A stretch of 64,000 nt of DNA, taken from contig JABCPU010000168.1 of NCBI GenBank assembly GCA_016800925.1, positions 62,001 through 126,000 of the forward strand. Reading direction: 5' to 3'. Positions 59,124-64,000 of this stretch are shown here, piece by piece. Every line of letters begins with the position of its first letter. Within the stretch, counting starts at the first letter, position 1. This stretch comes from Suillus spraguei. Taxonomy: Eukaryota; Basidiomycota; Agaricomycetes; Boletales; Suillaceae. The notes beneath the pieces are model-generated. The model was not told where the DNA came from. It was given only the letters and a program-made list of their open reading frames with translations, and searched no databases. Made by a program: the position numbers and the translations under genes.

Positions 59124-59598
59124 TGTTACGAACTGGGATGGTTCACCACGACAGTGAAAAGACACAGTTGGTCTGCTGGGAAGTTCTACAATGTCCAAAA
59201 GAGGACAAGGTGAAAGTACAAGGAACACTTTCCAAGTACGATCAAGAGTTTGGCCTCAAAGACAGGTCTTTAGAGGTTCTGCAAGAATAGAGACTAAGAC
59301 TAAGGAGTGCTTAGACTTAGAGATGATTCAAGATGACTTAGGTTGGAGACCTAAGTGAAGGATATTCCAGGTAAAACCCAGTAAGATTAAAGTGAAGTAT
59401 ACAAGCGTAATACAATGTGCTTAAATCAGCCAATATGTGCGCATGGACCAAGAGAGACGTGAGAATTGTAAGTGCGTATCCAAAGAAGGAAGGCAACTAT
59501 AGTACAGATGTATTGAGCATATGAGTCAGAGTCTTGTTACATAATATACAAAGTAAAGTAGACAGATAAAATGAATAGGGGCACATACAATTGTAACA
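59124..59598 (-). repeat. 3' LTR of the Gypsy element (475 bp)
   Basis: On the forward strand it starts tgttacgaactggg and ends caattgtaaca, so TG...CA ends. It is homologous in opposite orientation to the solo LTR at 52774-53248. It directly abuts a purine-rich tract of the reverse-strand element. A tgatttaagc-like TATA region lies inside when read in element sense. Confidence 0.9.
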
Positions 59599-59613
59599 TT
59601 ACCCCCATTTTAT
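59599..59613 (-). promoter_or_regulatory. polypurine tract of the Gypsy element
   Basis: Reverse-strand ATAAAATGGGGGTAA lies immediately 5' of the LTR start TGTTACAATTG, the expected place for the plus-strand primer. Confidence 0.75.
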
Positions 59614-59833
59614 ATGTAAAGTCACTGACTTTACTCGTCCTGATTAGCATAATAAATGGGGTCGTCGCTATACTCATAGTCCTCATCAAGGAACGACCCC
59701 TCCCTCATGTATGCAGCTTCTTCAGCGCCAGCATGTCATTTGAAATCCCGCCTCTGTGCTGCTTGAGTTCGCTCATCACAAAGCTGTTGTTCCCAAGAAC
59801 GAAGCGCTTCATAGAACCTGTCATCCTTCCAGG

Positions 59834-61102
59834 TTAACGCAAACGGGGGGTTCCAACTCTTTGAGGGCAGTAGATAGAAAGATGGGTAGGAGCGTGTCGC
59901 AGACAAATTTGACACTGGTAGTTAGGACAATTCTTTTGCCGATGCCCAGTGATACCACAAACTCGACACTTCATATTCTCATCAGTGTTGGAGATGGACA
60001 TGCATAAAGGTGATGGTGAAATAATGGGTGTGGGACTAGTGGATCTGGCACACTTCTTCCCCTTTCGTCGTGTCATGCGTTTTAAGGCGAGGGCATTGTC
60101 TTGCCTGAGCTGCGCTTGTTGTTTACTGGTGAGTGTATACGCAGATGTTGGGATGTTAGGAGTTGTCCCTTGTTTAGTAACCACAAGAAGTTCGTTAGGG
60201 GATGAAGGGGAGGTAACGCCGAAGTCTTTTACTAAGATCGGCGAGACAGGATCCATTGGACCGAATGATGATGGAATGGACATGGGAGGATGAATATGGA
60301 GGTCATGAAGTCGAGGACCGAGTGTTACTAACTCGGCGACCAGGATTCCTAATACTTTTGCAGCTTCACACTGCTCTTCTGTGCAGGGTTCGTACAGCCA
60401 TGCAGGGTGATCGTGAAAGACTATAATGGGAGGCGATGAGGTTGATTGTTCGAAAGGGGATGGGGTTTGTGGAGAGGCAAGGTCGGCTTGTGTTTGTTGT
60501 AAATCTGTAATAGCTTCTTCAACTAAGTTTCTGGCTGTTCTTGTTTCAACGACTGATTGCTGAATAGTTTCGACGACTGCGTTGGTGAGCTGTCCAATCT
60601 CCTGGACAGCAGTATATAAGCCAGCAAAGGCATCAAGATTAGAATAGATGCGCGAAGAAGAGGGTGGAGGGATAGGAAGTGGGTCCGTATCTCTTTGTGG
60701 AGAGGGAGGTCGAGCAACACCTGCTCGGCGCTCGGCCACAATGTGAATAGCTTCTTCAACATCGCTCTTAAAAGAACGGGGAAGCAACAGTGTTGCGTAA
60801 GAACGAATACGTTTTTGTAGATGTAAGATGTGTTGATGATACATAATTTCCATGGTTTGGTTGATTTTGATTTTGATGAGGGCAGCGGTGCGAATGATGT
60901 TGACGAGGAGCAAGGCAGGGAAGGCACCTCTTGCAGTAAGGATTCTTTCAATCTCAAGAGCGTGTCCTTCACATAGAAGGGCGGCTTCAATGTAGGAGGT
61001 GTTGTTGATCTCGGTGGCAAGGGTTTCGTAGTGTTCTGCGTCGGAGTCAGAGTCATTGTTGATGGCAGTGACGGGAGTGATATATGCAGTGGGGAAAGAC
61101 AT
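59834..61102 (-). CDS. extra ORF of the Gypsy element with two zinc knuckles
   Basis: A 422-residue frame on the element's strand, between the chromodomain end of pol (61157) and the 3' LTR, a position where most chromoviruses have nothing. The N-terminus is MSFPTAYITPVTAINNDSDS, followed by a helical region (LEIERILTARGAFPALLLVN, MEIMYHQHILHLQKRIRSYA), a Pro/Ser-rich linker, VVFHDHPAWLYEPCTEEQCE-like sequence, a basic RMTRRKGKKCARS, and at the C-terminus CRVCGITGHRQKNC (C-x2-C-x4-H-x4-C) plus a second CQICLRHAPTHLSIYC knuckle. It could act as a nucleic-acid-binding, gag-like or regulatory protein. It has no internal stop, unlike the adjacent pol. The upstream gap of about 50 bp suggests expression from the same transcript or a spliced one. 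Confidence 0.75.
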   Translation of the reverse strand: MSFPTAYITPVTAINNDSDSDAEHYETLATEINNTSYIEAALLCEGHALEIERILTARGAFPALLLVNIIRTAALIKIKINQTMEIMYHQHILHLQKRIRSYATLLLPRSFKSDVEEAIHIVAERRAGVARPPSPQRDTDPLPIPPPSSSRIYSNLDAFAGLYTAVQEIGQLTNAVVETIQQSVVETRTARNLVEEAITDLQQTQADLASPQTPSPFEQSTSSPPIIVFHDHPAWLYEPCTEEQCEAAKVLGILVAELVTLGPRLHDLHIHPPMSIPSSFGPMDPVSPILVKDFGVTSPSSPNELLVVTKQGTTPNIPTSAYTLTSKQQAQLRQDNALALKRMTRRKGKKCARSTSPTPIISPSPLCMSISNTDENMKCRVCGITGHRQKNCPNYQCQICLRHAPTHLSIYCPQRVGTPRLR

Positions 61103-61156
61103 TTGAAGCGGTGTTAGTTATCAAGTGCTTGTGCAATTTGATTGACTGAAGAATAA

Positions 61157-64000
61157 TCAGAGAGAGTGTTGCTTCTTATAAGCATTCAGGATTCGAGCAG
61201 AGTTCTTCAAGTTCTTTTCTGGGAGCCATTCGTTATCTCCCAATGAATATCCTTTCCAAGAAACGAGATAGCGTCGGCGAATGCTGGTTCCTTTGTGAGA
61301 AAGAATTGCTTCTACTTCATATTCTTCTTCTTCTTCGATGATGTCAGGTGGTGGTTCAGGGAAGTTCGGGCCATGTACGTCTGTTTTGCTATAGGACGAT
61401 AAGACGGAAGCATGAAACGTTGGATGAATTTTCCACTGTGGAGGGAGTTCGAGTGTAAATGTGATGGGCGATAAGACATCGATGATCGGGAAAGGTCTGT
61501 ATCGTTTCAGTGCAAGTTTCTGCGATGGAAGTTTGAGTCTAAGATTAGTAGCAGATAGCCAGACTTTGTCTCCGATTTTCCATGGAGTATACTTTTCTCC
61601 TTGGGATCGTTCGGCCATTGTTTGCATTGCGATATTATGGCAGGCGATCGCTTCTTCTCTTATCTTCTGCAGGGATCGTACTCGATCTTCTGCTGCAGGG
61701 ACGGATGAATCAGGGATCAGATGAGGAATAGCACGTGGTTCATATCCCATCATCAGATAGAAGGGTGATGCATTCCTTGCATCATGTTTTCGGTGGTTGT
61801 GGACAAATTTGGCGATTGGTAGGTGTTCTATCCATTCTTCAGGATTATTGCGGCAATAGCAGGTACATTTCTAGTTCTTGATTGAGCCTCTCAGTTTGAC
61901 CATCAGGCTGAGGGTGATAAGCCATAGACGGAGCAATGACATAGTTGAAAAGTCAGGCAAGCTCCTTAGAGAAGCGAGATAGGAATTGCGGGCCCTGATC
62001 CGAGATGACTTTGTCATGGAGTCCAAATCGACGATAGACGTGCTTTAAGAATAGTTTGGCAATGCCTTTGGAAGTGATGGTTTTAAGACAAGGGATAAGA
62101 ATTACCCCCTTCGTAAGGCCATGGTCTACCACAACCATGATACTGTCAAAGCCTCTAGAGACAGGGAGGTCGGTAATAAGATCGACAGAGACCTGGGAGA
62201 AGGGGCGAGACACAGAGGAGGGTATCGGGGTAAGCGGAGGTCGAACAGGATGCGTATTGGCTTTCATTTGCTGACAAAGGGCACAACCCTCGACGTATTT
62301 CCGAATATAAGAGCCCATAGCAGGCCACCAAGCTTCCTGTTTGACGAGTTCTTCAGTTTTGAATCTACCGGGATGTCCTGCGGTAGAATGATCATGATAC
62401 CTTTTCAGGATATCGGGATGATGCGCCGGTGGAATGTAGGCATGGTTCTTAAAATAGAGAATGTTCTCCTCAATCTTCCAATCAGAGAGTGCCGACTTCA
62501 TAGGAGGAAGACACACACCATCAAGGGCATCAGATGTGGTCTTGAAGACAGGGTCGTCGAGGAGATCAGAGGATGATAACACATCTTTGAGGTCGGTGTC
62601 AATAAGACGAATGAATAGAGTGTCAGGGAGGAGAGTCTGGTCCTCGTTATCGTCTTTGCCTGAGTCATAGTCGGGCTGGCGAGATAGTGCATCAGGTACT
62701 GCCAATTTGGTACCTGCAACATGATGCAGTTCAATGTCGTAAATAGACAAAATTAGTTGCCAACGTGCTTGGCGGCGGGTAAGCTTCGTGGTCGGTGAAT
62801 ACCAGGATGGGGTGGGGATTTCCTTCAAGGTAATGGCACCATTCATTAAATGCCCGGATTACAGTAAGGAGTTCCCGATCAAAGATTTGGTAATTGCATT
62901 CTGCGGGGTTTAAAGACTGTGAGAGATATGCGCATGGGTGATAAACACCATTCTCATCGGTTTGTAAGAGAACTCCGCCGGTTGCTACAAGCAAAGCGTC
63001 GGTAGCAATGGCAAATTGCCGGGAAGGATCAGGGTTACGGAGTACCGGTTGGGATGTGAAGCGCCGTTTCAATTCTTCGAAGGTGTCCATACAGTCAGTT
63101 GACCAATCAAAGGCCTTATCTTTCTTTGGTAATTCGATAAGGGGTCAGGCAATAATGAGAAATGAATGTGGGGTAGAAGTTGCAAAAACCGAGGAATGAC
63201 CGGACATCTTTTACCGATTTCGGTACTGGCCATCCGGAAATTCCCTTGGTTTTGGCGGTATCCATAGTGACTTGTCCAGGGCGAATTATCGTTCCGAGGT
63301 ATTCCACTTCTTCTGCATCGAAGGTGCATTTCTCTGGTTTCAGGAACAAATGTTCTTTTTGTATTTTCATCAAAACCCGTTTGGTTCGTTTGCGGTGTTC
63401 TGCCATTGTTGTGGAGAAAATCAGGATATTGTCCATGTAGATAACCATCCATCCTTCATTGATTTCTTGTTGGAAGGTACAATTCATGTATGCTTGGAAA
63501 GTTGCTGGGGAATTACAGAGGCCAAAGAACATGACGTTCGGTTCAAAAAAGGCCGAATTCCATGGTAAATGCTGCTTTCCAGTGATCATCGGGATGGATG
63601 CAAATATTGTTATAACCGGACCTAATATCCATTTTCGTAAAGAACCGTGCGTTGTGAAGACGTGCGACAAGGGAAATAGGGAGTGGGAGTGGGTAGGCAT
63701 TCTTGACTGTCCATTCATTGATGTAGCGATAATCTTGACAGGGACGCAATTCTCCACTCTTCTTTCCTACAAAGAAGAAGCCACTGGCTTGGGGTGACTT
63801 CAATTCTGAGATGAAACCTTTTGCAACGTTTTCATCAATAAACATTTTGACGGCAGCGCGTTCTTTTTCCGATAGCGGGTAAACCTTAGACGTGCAAGGA
63901 ATAACACCGGGTTTAGTGTCGATCCGATGGTCAATACCAGGGCGTTCAGGAGATAGCTTGTTTAATCCATCTTTAGCAAAGACATCTGCAAAGTCGTGCA
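61157..64000 (-). pseudogene. Gypsy pol (RT, RNase H, integrase, chromodomain), broken
   Basis: RT begins before the edge (KMFIDENVAKGFISELKSP; GKKSGELRPCQDYRYINEW; ARFFTKMDIRSGYNNI). A run of six T on the coding strand (about 63546-63551) shifts the frame before EPNVMFFGLCNSPATFQAYM. The active-site box reads VIYMDNILIFS, where Tyr-x-Asp-Asp is standard. RNase H follows (FAIATDALLVATGGVLLQTD, YQIFDRELLTVIRAFNEW), with another frame break near 62740. Integrase has HDHSTAGHPGRF and CALCQQMK (HHCC), then VSVDLITDLPVS and VISDQGPQF. A TGA at 61953-61955 (coding strand) and a further frameshift precede the Glu region QTERLNQELEMYL. The chromodomain at the end is EYEVEAILSHKGTSIRRRYL, VSWKGYSLGDNEWLPE, stopping at 61157. 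Confidence 0.88.

Larger units (their letters stand above)
59124..64000 (-). mobile_element. Gypsy chromovirus, 3' part (continues past right edge)
   Basis: Reverse-strand Ty3/Gypsy retrotransposon. From right to left: RT, RNase H, integrase, chromodomain, an extra ORF, polypurine tract, 3' LTR. The 5' LTR and gag lie outside the window. Pol carries several lesions, so this copy is non-autonomous. Confidence 0.9.

Overview
This window is nuclear DNA of a mushroom-forming basidiomycete (Agaricomycete type). The signs are dense 45-65 nt GT-AG introns in almost every gene, a fungal Kre9/Knh-like GPI-anchored wall protein, a ubiquitin-eL40 fusion, Atp23, Atg22, an HSPA12-like ATPase, a KDZ-superfamily DNA transposon and a chromodomain Gypsy element. 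The species cannot be named from the sequence alone.

Layout. 1-24.9 kb is a gene-dense arm: the 3' part of an aldo-keto reductase of the Kv-beta type; about 2.4 kb holding only decayed reverse-strand coding; two tandem, same-strand paralogues (3.85-10.2 and 12.1-18.4 kb) of a giant fungal protein that joins an N-terminal sacsin/HSP90-like (GHKL) ATPase to a C-terminal HExxH zincin-like domain; ATP23, a third HExxH protein; a small secreted wall protein; the ubiquitin-eL40 gene (reverse); and a DEDD exonuclease-fold gene of the Gfd2/YDR514C type. 24.9-34.9 kb is gene-poor: a bHLH-like gene with an in-frame stop, a small unknown two-exon gene, a strong 68-bp inverted repeat and much unrecognised sequence. 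35-43 kb returns to genes: an F-box-like protein, an HSPA12-like Hsp70 relative (reverse) and the vacuolar transporter gene ATG22.

43.2-64 kb is a nest of mobile DNA. An 8.17-kb KDZ transposon (43221-51388) has about 810-bp terminal inverted repeats and a 6-bp target duplication. It carries an open KDZ transposase plus a second, damaged gene with an HMG-like stretch. Beyond it lie a 475-bp solo LTR with a 5-bp duplication, a LINE RNase H/C-terminal fragment split by a TGT...ACA element, a five-unit tandem array of about 148-bp tRNA-like units split by a second copy of that element, and the 3' part of a reverse-strand chromovirus Gypsy (LTR, polypurine tract, extra zinc-knuckle ORF, chromodomain, integrase, RNase H, RT) running off the right edge. 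Its pol is broken several times, while the extra ORF is open.

The most interesting signals are the paired GHKL-ATPase/zincin genes, whose second copy is diverging (GC-AG introns, frameshift, 36-bp duplication, shared 17-nt microexon); the architecture of the KDZ element; the tRNA-like tandem array; and the intact extra ORF of the Gypsy.
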